DNA of 19,449 nucleotides. Source: Sulfurimonas sp. (GTDB taxonomy: Bacteria > Campylobacterota > Campylobacteria > Campylobacterales > Sulfurimonadaceae). The notes under the pieces are model-generated. The model did no database searches. It was not told the DNA's origin and worked only from the letters and a program-made list of their open reading frames with translations. The position numbers and the translations under genes were made by a program. Where the stretch lies: NCBI GenBank assembly GCA_012963655.1, contig DTVI01000511.1:1-19449 (forward strand), given 5' to 3'. Positions within the stretch are counted from its first letter, which is position 1. The number at the start of each line of letters is the position of its first letter. Positions 1 to 6,785 of the stretch are shown here, piece after piece.

Positions 1-111
1 GAAGTTGTAACGAATAACCCTAGCATAATTTTCTTAGTCATTGGAAGTTGTCCTTTTTATTTAATTTGGAAATACTACAAGGTTGTTCCTAATACTAATA
101 TTAAATATTAA
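1..111 (+). CDS. C-terminal end of an unidentified membrane protein (partial)
   Basis: Frame 1 is open from the first base of the window to a TAA at 109-111, giving 36 residues of a protein whose beginning lies outside. The visible part has one hydrophobic stretch (from about residue 9, PSIIFLVIGSCPFYLIWKYY) followed by a short polar, basic tail, NTNIKY. This looks like the last transmembrane helix and cytoplasmic tail of an integral membrane protein; the last helix of amino-acid permeases looks similar, but the fragment is too short to assign a family. It ends 33 bp before the convergent remnant on the other strand, and no clear terminator hairpin lies between them. That it is coding is likely but not certain. 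Confidence 0.45.
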   Translation, partial: EVVTNNPSIIFLVIGSCPFYLIWKYYKVVPNTNIKY

Positions 112-144
112 TCTTATTATATATATATAAACTATGTTTTATCA

Positions 145-640
145 TTATGTACTCATAAAGTTAAAAAAATAATCAAACTCAAGTTTAACCGTCTTCCAGT
201 CTTCTGTATATTTTTCTAAATAATCATAGGACAGATAAAGAAATATTTTGAGACGATCTATAATGTTGTGAGGCAAAAAAAAGAAGCTGATCATTTCCTG
301 TATCAAAGATTCTTTGTGTTACTTCTAGATTGGTCTTAAAAGCTCTTCCTTCATAAGCCACTAAGCCACCTACCCCACCAATACCGACTGTTAAATCTTT
401 GTCAGTGTAAAATACGGCATCTGCTAAAATATAAGCATAGCCTATCTCATTTGCCCAAGTAAATCCACCTGAAGCATTAGAAGTAAACTTGGTACTTTCA
501 CTTAAATAATTTCTATCCCAGCCAGTGTTTAAACGCCAAGAAAAAGGTTGAAAAAACTTTCCTCTTGGAGATAATGATGTGATGTTAATAAGACCAGCTT
601 CTTCAACATTAAAGCCATCCTCTGAATATGATAAAAGGAT
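145..640 (-). pseudogene. 3' remnant of a DUF4105-like outer-membrane protein, frameshifted
   Basis: Reading the minus strand from 640, an open frame without a start codon encodes about 138 residues that begin near ILLSYSEDGFNVEEAG and run through FSWRLNTGWDRNYL, TWANEIGYAYILADAVFYTD and LLFFASQHYRSSQNISLS to a TGA at 226-224. The alternating polar/aromatic pattern, the SWRLNTGWDR motif and the glycine-rich turns resemble the C-terminal beta-barrel part of DUF4105 proteins. The reading continues in another frame (YDYLEKYTEDWKTVKLEFDYFF) to a TAA at 147-145. A single extra C in the CC at 229-230 would explain the frame change. The N-terminal catalytic-like domain is absent: upstream the frame meets stops and runs into the 3' end of aat. 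It therefore appears both truncated and frameshifted. The family call is from memory of the pattern and is moderately sure; that it is a decayed gene is more certain. Confidence 0.62.
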
Positions 641-650
641 ATTTTTACAT

Positions 651-1325
651 TTACATCCAAGTTGAAGGCTTATTTTCCTTGCATATATCTGCCTTTATAA
701 GCTTCATAAATTCTTGTCGACTAATTTCTCTTGCTCCTAAAGACACTAAATGCTCACTATGAATTTGGCAATCAATCACTTTAAAGCCTTCTTCCTTTAG
801 TCTTAGAACAAGACTTGCAAAGGCAACCTTTGAAGCATCATTTACCTTAGCAAACATAGATTCTCCAAAAAATACCCTTCCAATGGACACACCATATAAA
901 CCACCTACTAGTGTTTCGTCCTTCCATGCTTCTATACTGTGGGCATATCCCATATCATGAAGTGTTTTATAGGCTTCTATCATCTCAGGAATTATCCATG
1001 TACCCTTTTGCCCTCTTCTTGGAATTTTACCGCATTCCTTCATTACATCAGTGAAGGCAGTATCATACTTAATCTCAAAATGCTTCATGCGCTTTTTAAG
1101 AGATTTTCTAAAAATAAATTCATCTGTAAATAAAATGCAACGGGGATTAGGAGCCCACCAAAGAATGGGATCATTTGTATTAAACCAGGGGAAAACACCA
1201 CTGCTATAAGCTAATAAAAGCCTTTGAGGGCTCAAATCACCACCATAGGCTAAAAGCCCATCTTCTGTAGCAGACTCAACACTAGGAAAAGAAAGTTCTG
1301 TTCCTATATAAGGTATTTGAATCAA
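651..1325 (-). CDS. aat: Leucyl/phenylalanyl-tRNA-protein transferase
   Basis: Aat transfers Leu or Phe from aminoacyl-tRNA to proteins with N-terminal Arg or Lys, creating N-degrons that ClpS hands to ClpAP; it acts in the cytosol. The 224 residues carry the whole family signature: FPWF at 45-48, WWAPNPR at 56-62, GTWI at 108-111, YAHSIEAW at 127-134, the GGLYGVSIGRVFFGESMF block at 141-158, DASK at 163-166, IDCQ at 184-187 and SLGA at 195-198. The length is normal. The start is TTG, overlapping the clpA stop as TTGA; no ATG nearby would keep the N-terminal LSFP...GLLAYGGDLSP block. No strong ribosome binding site precedes it, so translation is probably coupled to clpA. It is the third gene of clpS-clpA-aat, a unit whose members share the N-end-rule pathway. 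Its 3' end abuts the outer-membrane protein remnant. Confidence 0.96.
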   Translation of the reverse strand: MIQIPYIGTELSFPSVESATEDGLLAYGGDLSPQRLLLAYSSGVFPWFNTNDPILWWAPNPRCILFTDEFIFRKSLKKRMKHFEIKYDTAFTDVMKECGKIPRRGQKGTWIIPEMIEAYKTLHDMGYAHSIEAWKDETLVGGLYGVSIGRVFFGESMFAKVNDASKVAFASLVLRLKEEGFKVIDCQIHSEHLVSLGAREISRQEFMKLIKADICKENKPSTWM

Positions 1326-3502
1326 GCAGGCAGCATCTCATTTAAAACAACTTTGCCCTTAGAAACATCAACCTCAATTTGACCTTGTACTGCATCAAAA
1401 AGAAGTTTATCTGTAAGTGGATTTTTCAGTTCATCTTGGATAAGACGGTTAAGTGGTCTTGCACCCATCTCTTTATCATAACCTTTTTCAGCAAAATATT
1501 TTTTTGCCTTTACTGTTAAGATAACAGATATTTTTTTAGCTTTTAACTGAAGGTTTAACTCAGCAACAAACTTATCAACTATACCTTCAACAGCTTCTTC
1601 ACTTAATGGATCAAACTCAACAACAGCGTCAAGACGATTTCTAAATTCAGGCGTAAAGAAGTCTTTTAAGGCTTCATTACGTGAAAGAGATGCGTCTGAG
1701 TTAAAGCCCATAACAGAGCGTTCACTTGCCCCTACATTTGATGTCATAATAACGATAACATTTTTAAAACCGGCCTTATATCCATTATTATCAGTAAGAC
1801 TTCCATGATCCATAACCTGAAGTAAGATATTAATTAAGTCAGGGTGAGCTTTTTCAATCTCATCTAAAAGAAGAACCATATATGGATGCTTTCTAGCAGC
1901 CTCTGTTAAAAGACCACCTTGTTCGTACCCAACATAACCTGGAGGCGCACCCACTAAGCGTGAAAGAGCATGCTTTTCCATATATTCACTCATATCAAAG
2001 CGTTCAAAATGAACACCTAATGTTTCAGCTAAAGACTTTGCTAACTCAGTTTTACCCACACCCGTTCGTCCAGAAAACAAGAAAGAAGCGATAGGTCTAT
2101 CTGGTGGATTAAGACCTGCTCTAGCTCTCTTAACCGCTTGAGAAACTAGCTTCACAGCATTATCTTGTCCAATAACTTGAACCTGTATATCAGCTTCTAA
2201 TGTTTTTAACTTGCTTGTGTCATTTTCACTCATACGAGACGTCGGAACACCTGTCATTTTTGAAATAATTCTTTCAACATCATGTGGTGTTACAGTAGAG
2301 CGTTTCTTTTTTTGAAGGTGAAAAGAAGCCCCTGCCTCATCAATTAAATCAATAGCAACATCAGGTAAGAATCTATCTGTTATATATTTCTTTGAAAGTT
2401 CAACAGCCGAACGTAAAGACTTGTCTGTATACTTAATTTTATGGTGTTCTTCATACTTAGATCGAATCCCTTTTAAGATTAGGTATGAATCATCCATAGA
2501 AGGTTCTTCAATATCAATCTTAGCAAAACGACGTGATAATGCCTTGTCTTTTTCAAAAACATTTCTGTACTCAGCATAAGTGGTTGCACCCATACATTTT
2601 ATAGCACCTGAGGCAAGAGCAGGTTTAAGTTGATTAGACGCATCCATACTTCCACCATTTACCGCACCCGCACCAATAAGAGTATGAATCTCATCTATAA
2701 ATAAAATAGCGTTGTCTTCTTTTTTAATCTCATCCATAACTCCTTTTAAACGTTTTTCGAAGTCACCTCTATACTTTGTTCCCGCAAGTAGTGCTCCTAA
2801 ATCAAGAGCAAATAAAGAAGAGTTCTTAATAATATCTGGAACTTCTTGCTCTATTAGTCTAAGTGCAAGTCCTTCAGCAATAGCTGTCTTACCCACACCT
2901 GGTTCACCTACGAAAAGAGGATTGTTTTTCTTACGTCTACATAAGGTTTGAACCACTCTTTCTATCTCATCTGATCTACCAATAACAGGGTCTATCTTCC
3001 CATCTTTAGCTTCCTTTAAAAGGTCAACTGTATATTTACCTAAGAAACTATCATCTTTATTTTCAGAATCAGTATCCACAGCTTCATGTGAAATAATTTC
3101 TAAAACATCTACCCTTGAAATTTCTTGTTGTTCTAAAATTGAAAAAGCATATGAATGTTTTTCTTCAAAAATAGCTGCAATTAAGTCACCAATGCTTGCA
3201 TTCTCTTTTTGAGCAGATTGTATGTGGCGAATCATTTGATCTATCATACGAGAAAGTGCTACTGTTTCAAAAGGTTCTTGGTCTAAATCTTCAGGAAGCG
3301 GTTCCATATTTTGCATTAAAAATGTAGCAATGGCCTCACGCATAGCATGAATATCTCCACCACACTCTTTTAAAATTCGAACGCCTTCATCTGCACTAAG
3401 AAGGGCAAAGAAAACATGTTCTATCGTCAAATATTCATGATGTTGGTCTTTTGCATATGTTAAGGCCTTTTGAAAAACTGCATTTAATTCACTTGAAATC
3501 AT
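1322..3502 (-). CDS. clpA: ATP-dependent Clp protease ATP-binding subunit ClpA
   Basis: ClpA is the AAA+ unfoldase that forms hexamers, binds ClpS-delivered substrates and threads them into the ClpP peptidase. In 726 residues the order is: N-terminal double Clp_N repeat (about 1-145), first AAA+ module with Walker A GEPGVGKT at 199-206 and Walker B LFIDE at 267-271, then a second module with Walker A GRTGVGKT at 478-485 and Walker B LLLDE at 544-548, followed by the sensor-2 GARPLNRLIQ region near the C-terminus. There is no long middle coiled-coil domain between the modules, which separates it from ClpB/ClpC. The ClpP-docking tripeptide, IGL in E. coli, appears to be MGF at 598-600. ATG start with AAGGA about 8 bp upstream; it lies 11 bp after clpS and its TGA overlaps the aat start. 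clpP is not in the window. Confidence 0.97.
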   Translation of the reverse strand: MISSELNAVFQKALTYAKDQHHEYLTIEHVFFALLSADEGVRILKECGGDIHAMREAIATFLMQNMEPLPEDLDQEPFETVALSRMIDQMIRHIQSAQKENASIGDLIAAIFEEKHSYAFSILEQQEISRVDVLEIISHEAVDTDSENKDDSFLGKYTVDLLKEAKDGKIDPVIGRSDEIERVVQTLCRRKKNNPLFVGEPGVGKTAIAEGLALRLIEQEVPDIIKNSSLFALDLGALLAGTKYRGDFEKRLKGVMDEIKKEDNAILFIDEIHTLIGAGAVNGGSMDASNQLKPALASGAIKCMGATTYAEYRNVFEKDKALSRRFAKIDIEEPSMDDSYLILKGIRSKYEEHHKIKYTDKSLRSAVELSKKYITDRFLPDVAIDLIDEAGASFHLQKKKRSTVTPHDVERIISKMTGVPTSRMSENDTSKLKTLEADIQVQVIGQDNAVKLVSQAVKRARAGLNPPDRPIASFLFSGRTGVGKTELAKSLAETLGVHFERFDMSEYMEKHALSRLVGAPPGYVGYEQGGLLTEAARKHPYMVLLLDEIEKAHPDLINILLQVMDHGSLTDNNGYKAGFKNVIVIMTSNVGASERSVMGFNSDASLSRNEALKDFFTPEFRNRLDAVVEFDPLSEEAVEGIVDKFVAELNLQLKAKKISVILTVKAKKYFAEKGYDKEMGARPLNRLIQDELKNPLTDKLLFDAVQGQIEVDVSKGKVVLNEMLPA

Positions 3503-3513
3503 AATTTATCCTT

Positions 3514-3813
3514 TTACTCTTCTTCCATTATTGCTTTAAGTGGGAAACCCTGCTTTCTTGCAATCTTTGTTACTTGCGCAACCTTTGTTTCAGCTATCTC
3601 GTAAGTATAAACCCCACATAAACCTTTTTGTGTTTTATGTACTTCAACCATAACTTTTTCAGACTCCGAATATGTTTTATGAAAGATAGTCATCAAGATA
3701 TCTATCACAAAGTCCATAGAGGAGTAATCGTCATTTAATAATAATACTTTATATTTTTGTGGCTCTGATATAGCCAGTTCATCATCAAGTTCTAATGATT
3801 TTTTAGTCGCCAA
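3514..3813 (-). CDS. clpS: ATP-dependent Clp protease adaptor ClpS
   Basis: ClpS is the small adaptor that binds N-terminal Leu, Phe, Tyr or Trp and docks on the ClpA N-domain. The 99-residue protein has a flexible acidic N-terminal stretch (1-19) and then the ClpS fold. The binding-pocket residues are present: N27, D28, D29 in LLLNDDYSSMDFV, H59 in EVHKTQKG, and the CGVYTYEIAETKVAQV segment from residue 66. The start is TTG at 3813-3811. It is supported by AAGGA on the minus strand about 8 bases upstream and by the absence of an ATG that would keep the full fold. It is the first gene of the clpS-clpA-aat unit, so transcription should begin in the 115-bp gap between it and the PLP enzyme. Confidence 0.95.
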   Translation of the reverse strand: MATKKSLELDDELAISEPQKYKVLLLNDDYSSMDFVIDILMTIFHKTYSESEKVMVEVHKTQKGLCGVYTYEIAETKVAQVTKIARKQGFPLKAIMEEE

Positions 3814-3855
3814 GGGTACTTTCCTTATTTAATCTAGTTGTAATCTATCAAGTAA

Positions 3856-3861
3856 ACTATA
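3856..3861 (-). promoter_or_regulatory. Candidate -10 element for clpS-clpA-aat
   Basis: On the minus strand the sequence TATAGT (3861-3856) lies about 43 bases before the clpS TTG start, in an AT-rich gap (3814-3928) with no other gene. No -35 match is visible, which is common for sigma70 promoters in Campylobacterota. The gap also holds a small hairpin, TGCTT-TT-AAGCA, just upstream of this site. The call rests on one hexamer and position only. Confidence 0.28.
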
Positions 3862-3928
3862 TGTATTTGCTTAAAAGCAGGGATTAATTTCTAAGACAAC
3901 ACTATGCCTCAGAAAATGAAGATAATTT

Positions 3929-5164
3929 TTATCGTGCTTGAAGGAAATCGTCAATAATATCTTGAGGGTTTTCAAGACCTATAGAAACACGAATAAGACC
4001 ATCAGTAATACCTAAAAACTTTTTTTCATCCTTACTAAAGTCACTATAAATAGTAGAAGCCATATGCAAACATAAGGTTCTACTATCACCAATATTTGCT
4101 GTAATGGTAGGTAACTTTGTCTTATCTAAAAAGGCAAAGGCTGCTTCTTTTGAACCCATATCTATAGTAAAAAGCGTTCCACATCCAGATTTAAAATCTT
4201 TTAAATAACGTTCATGATGAGGATGTGCTGGTAAACAAGGATGATTAATATTCAAGCCTTCTTTATTTAAGGCCTTTACTATCTTATCAACACTAGTAAC
4301 AATTCTATCCATACGCAAAGGAAGCGTTTCCAGTCCTAGCATTGTAAGGTAAGATGAAAAAGCAGATGAACTCATACCAAAATCACGCATTGCACGCTTT
4401 TTAGCATTTGGAATTAAGGCCATAGCCCCCATCTTCTTAATGAACTTATGCATGTCTTCATATCGAGATGTTTTAAACTTATCTTCACCATCTACATTAA
4501 TCGCACGAAATACTGCCGCACCACCTAGAACAGATGCATTTCCAGAAATAATTTTTGTAGTTGAATATACTATAATATCTGCACCTAGAAGAAGTGGCTT
4601 AACACTCATAGGGGTGATAGTATTATCTATTATTAAGGCTATACCATGCTTTCTACAGATAGCACTAATAGCAGATATATCGGGTAAACGCATGTTTGGA
4701 TTACCCACAGACTCTAAGTAAACAATCTTTGTTTTATCTGTGATAGCTGCTTCAATAGCTTCTAATGCATCCACATCAAAAAAGTTTGTTGTTACACCAA
4801 AGCGTGCAAGTGTTTCGTTAAAGAGTGCATATGTTCCACCAAAAAGACCACCAATACTGATGATTTCATCTCCAGCAGAAACAATAGACATAACAGCTAA
4901 AGTAGTTGCTGCCATACCTGAGCTCGTAACAATAGCTCCAATGCCATCATCCATCTTAGCTAAAACACCTTCTAGCTTAGCGCCAGTTGGATTACCAACA
5001 CGAGAATACAGAGGTTTTTTAACCGAACCATCAAATATATTCTCCCCTGTTGCACAATCTCCATAACCAAAAGATGCAGACTGAGCAATAACAGGTGACA
5101 CAGGGCCCTCTTTTGAGCCTAGTTCTTGAACAAAGAAGCTTGAGTATTCTTCAAAATTTTCCAT
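3929..5164 (-). CDS. PLP-dependent Cys/Met metabolism enzyme, probably O-acetylhomoserine sulfhydrylase-like
   Basis: The 411 residues are a complete Cys/Met-metabolism PLP enzyme (cystathionine gamma-synthase family, fold type I). Seen motifs are LYSRVGNPT at 52-60, SSGMAA at 81-86 (phosphate-binding), ESVGNP at 151-156, D180 in IIDNT (pyridine nitrogen partner) and the Schiff-base lysine K204 in YSTTKIISG. The GGLFGGTYALF segment and the length fit O-acetylhomoserine sulfhydrylases (MetY type), which make homocysteine from O-acetylhomoserine and sulfide. MetZ, cystathionine synthase or methionine gamma-lyase cannot be excluded from sequence alone, so no symbol is given. ATG start with AGGAAG six bases upstream. 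It is divergent from bioD across a 52-bp spacer holding a palindrome and is on the same strand as clpS, 115 bp before it. No obvious terminator follows, so read-through into clpS is possible. Confidence 0.85.
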   Translation of the reverse strand: MENFEEYSSFFVQELGSKEGPVSPVIAQSASFGYGDCATGENIFDGSVKKPLYSRVGNPTGAKLEGVLAKMDDGIGAIVTSSGMAATTLAVMSIVSAGDEIISIGGLFGGTYALFNETLARFGVTTNFFDVDALEAIEAAITDKTKIVYLESVGNPNMRLPDISAISAICRKHGIALIIDNTITPMSVKPLLLGADIIVYSTTKIISGNASVLGGAAVFRAINVDGEDKFKTSRYEDMHKFIKKMGAMALIPNAKKRAMRDFGMSSSAFSSYLTMLGLETLPLRMDRIVTSVDKIVKALNKEGLNINHPCLPAHPHHERYLKDFKSGCGTLFTIDMGSKEAAFAFLDKTKLPTITANIGDSRTLCLHMASTIYSDFSKDEKKFLGITDGLIRVSIGLENPQDIIDDFLQAR

Positions 5165-5178
5165 TTTTTCTTCCTATA

Positions 5179-5204
5179 AGGATATAATGTTGTAATTATA
5201 TCCT
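5179..5204. promoter_or_regulatory. Palindromic divergent promoter between the PLP enzyme and bioD
   Basis: The spacer holds a perfect inverted repeat: AGGATATAAT (5179-5188), a six-base spacer GTTGTA, and ATTATATCCT (5195-5204). Each arm contains an exact TATAAT, at 5183-5188 for the plus strand and 5200-5195 for the minus strand. The predicted start points lie 20-25 bases before each gene's ATG, giving short leaders that contain the ribosome binding sites. The two promoters overlap, so polymerase could not easily occupy both at once. The palindrome could also be an operator for a repressor. No -35 motif is seen on either side. The symmetry is observed; the function is inferred. Confidence 0.6.
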
Positions 5205-5216
5205 AAAGGCGACCTG

Positions 5217-5843
5217 ATGAGAAAAAGAATATTTATTACTGCTACAAATACTGACATAGGGAAGACCTACGCCAGTACTCTTCTTCTAAAAGAACTCGCC
5301 TCTAAAGGACTGAAGGTAGGTGTTTTTAAGCCAATAGAAACAGGCGTGACGGAGTATCCCCTAGATGGAAAAAAGCTTTTTGACTTGGCTCTAAGTTTAA
5401 ACCCACAACTCAGTGCCTTAAACTTAAATGATATCGTGCCTTATCAATTTAAACTTCCTGCCGCCCCAATTGTCGCCAAAGAAGATACGAAAATTGATTT
5501 AGCCTACCTTAGCAAAAAGCTTGAAGATATAGAAAAACTTTGTGATGTGGTTTTAATTGAAGGGGCCGGAGGACTAATGGTTCCTGTTGAAAAAGACATT
5601 TTCATGGTAGATTTTATTGATTATTTTAAGACTTCAGTCTTACTTGTCGTCCCTAGTAGACTTGGATCTATAAATGACACCCTTTTAAGTAGACACCTTC
5701 TTGATAGTAAAAATATAGATTACACTTGGGCCATAAATCTTTATGAAGATAAGGATACATTTTATACGGTAACCGCGCCCTTTTATCAAAATAATTATTT
5801 CACATTACAAGACGATATCAAAGACATAACAAATAAGCTATAA
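5217..5843 (+). CDS. bioD: ATP-dependent dethiobiotin synthetase
   Basis: BioD carboxylates 7,8-diaminopelargonic acid and closes the ureido ring to make dethiobiotin, the step before biotin synthase. The 208 residues start with the P-loop ATNTDIGKT (9-17; the first Gly of the usual GTDTxxGKT is Ala here), followed by the substrate-binding K38 in FKPIETG (37-43) and the EGAGG motif at 115-119 in VVLIEGAGGLMVPV. The protein is slightly shorter than E. coli BioD (about 225 residues), mainly at the C-terminus. ATG start with AAAGG at 5205-5209. It begins a plus-strand run bioD-pyrB-pabB, with a 69-bp gap before pyrB that holds a short repeat. The other biotin genes are not in the window, so this is a scattered pathway. 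Confidence 0.93.
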   Translation: MRKRIFITATNTDIGKTYASTLLLKELASKGLKVGVFKPIETGVTEYPLDGKKLFDLALSLNPQLSALNLNDIVPYQFKLPAAPIVAKEDTKIDLAYLSKKLEDIEKLCDVVLIEGAGGLMVPVEKDIFMVDFIDYFKTSVLLVVPSRLGSINDTLLSRHLLDSKNIDYTWAINLYEDKDTFYTVTAPFYQNNYFTLQDDIKDITNKL

Positions 5844-5853
5844 TTTTAAAAAA

Positions 5854-5892
5854 AAGACGTGGAAGTCGTGAAACGATGTTTCAGGCAAAGCC
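5854..5892 (+). repeat. Double-hairpin short repeat, single copy in the pyrB leader
   Basis: This GC-richer stretch holds two adjacent small hairpins: TCGT-GAA-ACGA (5866-5876) and GGC-AAA-GCC (5884-5892), joined by TGTTTCA. It matches the tandem units inside pabB: over the last 28 bases 21 are identical and all seven differences are transitions. The first stem differs from the pabB stem (TTGC-AAA-GCAA) at two paired positions in a compensatory way. The segment before the first hairpin is also related (AGACGTGG versus AGCCATGG). It ends 10 bases before the GAGG ribosome binding site of pyrB, so in RNA it would fold in the 5' leader. I do not recognise a named family. Confidence 0.65.
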
Positions 5893-5912
5893 GAAAATAT
5901 AGAGGATAATAC

Positions 5913-6785
5913 ATGCGCCATCTCATTAGAACCAACGACTTTAGCCTTGAAGAAATCCAAGAACTTTATAATGACGCAGCAAGATTTAAGGCAGGACATA
6001 TTGTTCCGCTTTTACAAGATAAGGTTATTATCACCCTATTTTTTGAAAATTCTACACGAACACGTTCTTCTTTTGAGGTAGCAGCCAAACGTTTAGGTGC
6101 GCAAATGGTTCATCTTGATGTTGCCAAAAGCTCTACTAAAAAGGGTGAAACCCTAACAGATACAGCTGCTAACTTAGATGCTATGGGCCCTAATGCAATC
6201 ATCGTTAGACATGCAAACTCTGGGGTTCCTCAGATTATCTCCGAGCATACTAAGGCTGCTATCATCAATGCAGGTGATGGAGCCCATGCTCATCCTACCC
6301 AAGCGCTTTTAGACTTTTTTACCCTTCAAGAACATTTTGGAGACTTAAGGGGCAAAAAAATTGCTATTGTTGGTGATATTAAAAATTCACGGGTTGCAAA
6401 TTCTAATATTGAGCTACTAACACGCTTAGGTATGGAAGTTATCTTAGTCTGTCCTCCTCATTTTCTTCCTCCAACCTCACTTCGATATACACATAAACTT
6501 GAAGATATCATAAAAGAAGTTGACGCGATTATGAGTTTAAGAACACAAACAGAAAGACATAAACACCCTACTTATGCTTCTTTAAAAGATTATGCAAGTG
6601 ATTTTTGTATTACAAAAGAATTAATAGCTGATAAAGATATTATTCTTTTACATCCAGGTCCTGTTCATAGAAATATAGATATTGATGACGAAATGCTATC
6701 TGATGACAGATGTAAGGTACTAAAACAAGTAGAAAATGGTGTCTTCATGAGAATGGCAGTTCTGAAAAAGCTAATTCTTGACTAA
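5913..6785 (+). CDS. pyrB: Aspartate carbamoyltransferase catalytic subunit
   Basis: PyrB joins carbamoyl phosphate and aspartate to form N-carbamoyl-aspartate, the committed step of pyrimidine synthesis, as a cytosolic trimer. The 290 residues contain the carbamoyl-phosphate loop STRTR at 47-51 in FFENSTRTRSSFE, the 80s loop KSSTKKGET at 72-80, HPTQAL from H127, and LHPGPVHRN near the C-terminus. The second (aspartate-binding) domain starts near KKIAIVGDIKNSRVANSN. The absence of a pyrI beside it suggests a form without PyrI regulation. ATG start with GAGG at 5902-5905, seven bases upstream. The 69-bp gap after bioD holds a double-hairpin repeat directly before this ribosome binding site. 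Its TAA overlaps the pabB ATG by one base (TAATG), so the two are co-translated. Confidence 0.96.
   Translation: MRHLIRTNDFSLEEIQELYNDAARFKAGHIVPLLQDKVIITLFFENSTRTRSSFEVAAKRLGAQMVHLDVAKSSTKKGETLTDTAANLDAMGPNAIIVRHANSGVPQIISEHTKAAIINAGDGAHAHPTQALLDFFTLQEHFGDLRGKKIAIVGDIKNSRVANSNIELLTRLGMEVILVCPPHFLPPTSLRYTHKLEDIIKEVDAIMSLRTQTERHKHPTYASLKDYASDFCITKELIADKDIILLHPGPVHRNIDIDDEMLSDDRCKVLKQVENGVFMRMAVLKKLILD

Noticed and set aside
3868..3885. Hairpin TGCTT-TT-AAGCA as a terminator for the PLP enzyme gene
   Set aside because: Short stem with a two-base loop and no following T-run on either strand; too weak to call.
4440..5066. Two open frames on the plus strand
   Set aside because: They are antisense to the PLP enzyme, which has a complete set of motifs; no ribosome binding site or known family.
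5179..5204. Palindrome as a rho-independent terminator
   Set aside because: The stem is mostly A/T, there is no T-run after it, and it lies between divergent gene starts rather than ends.
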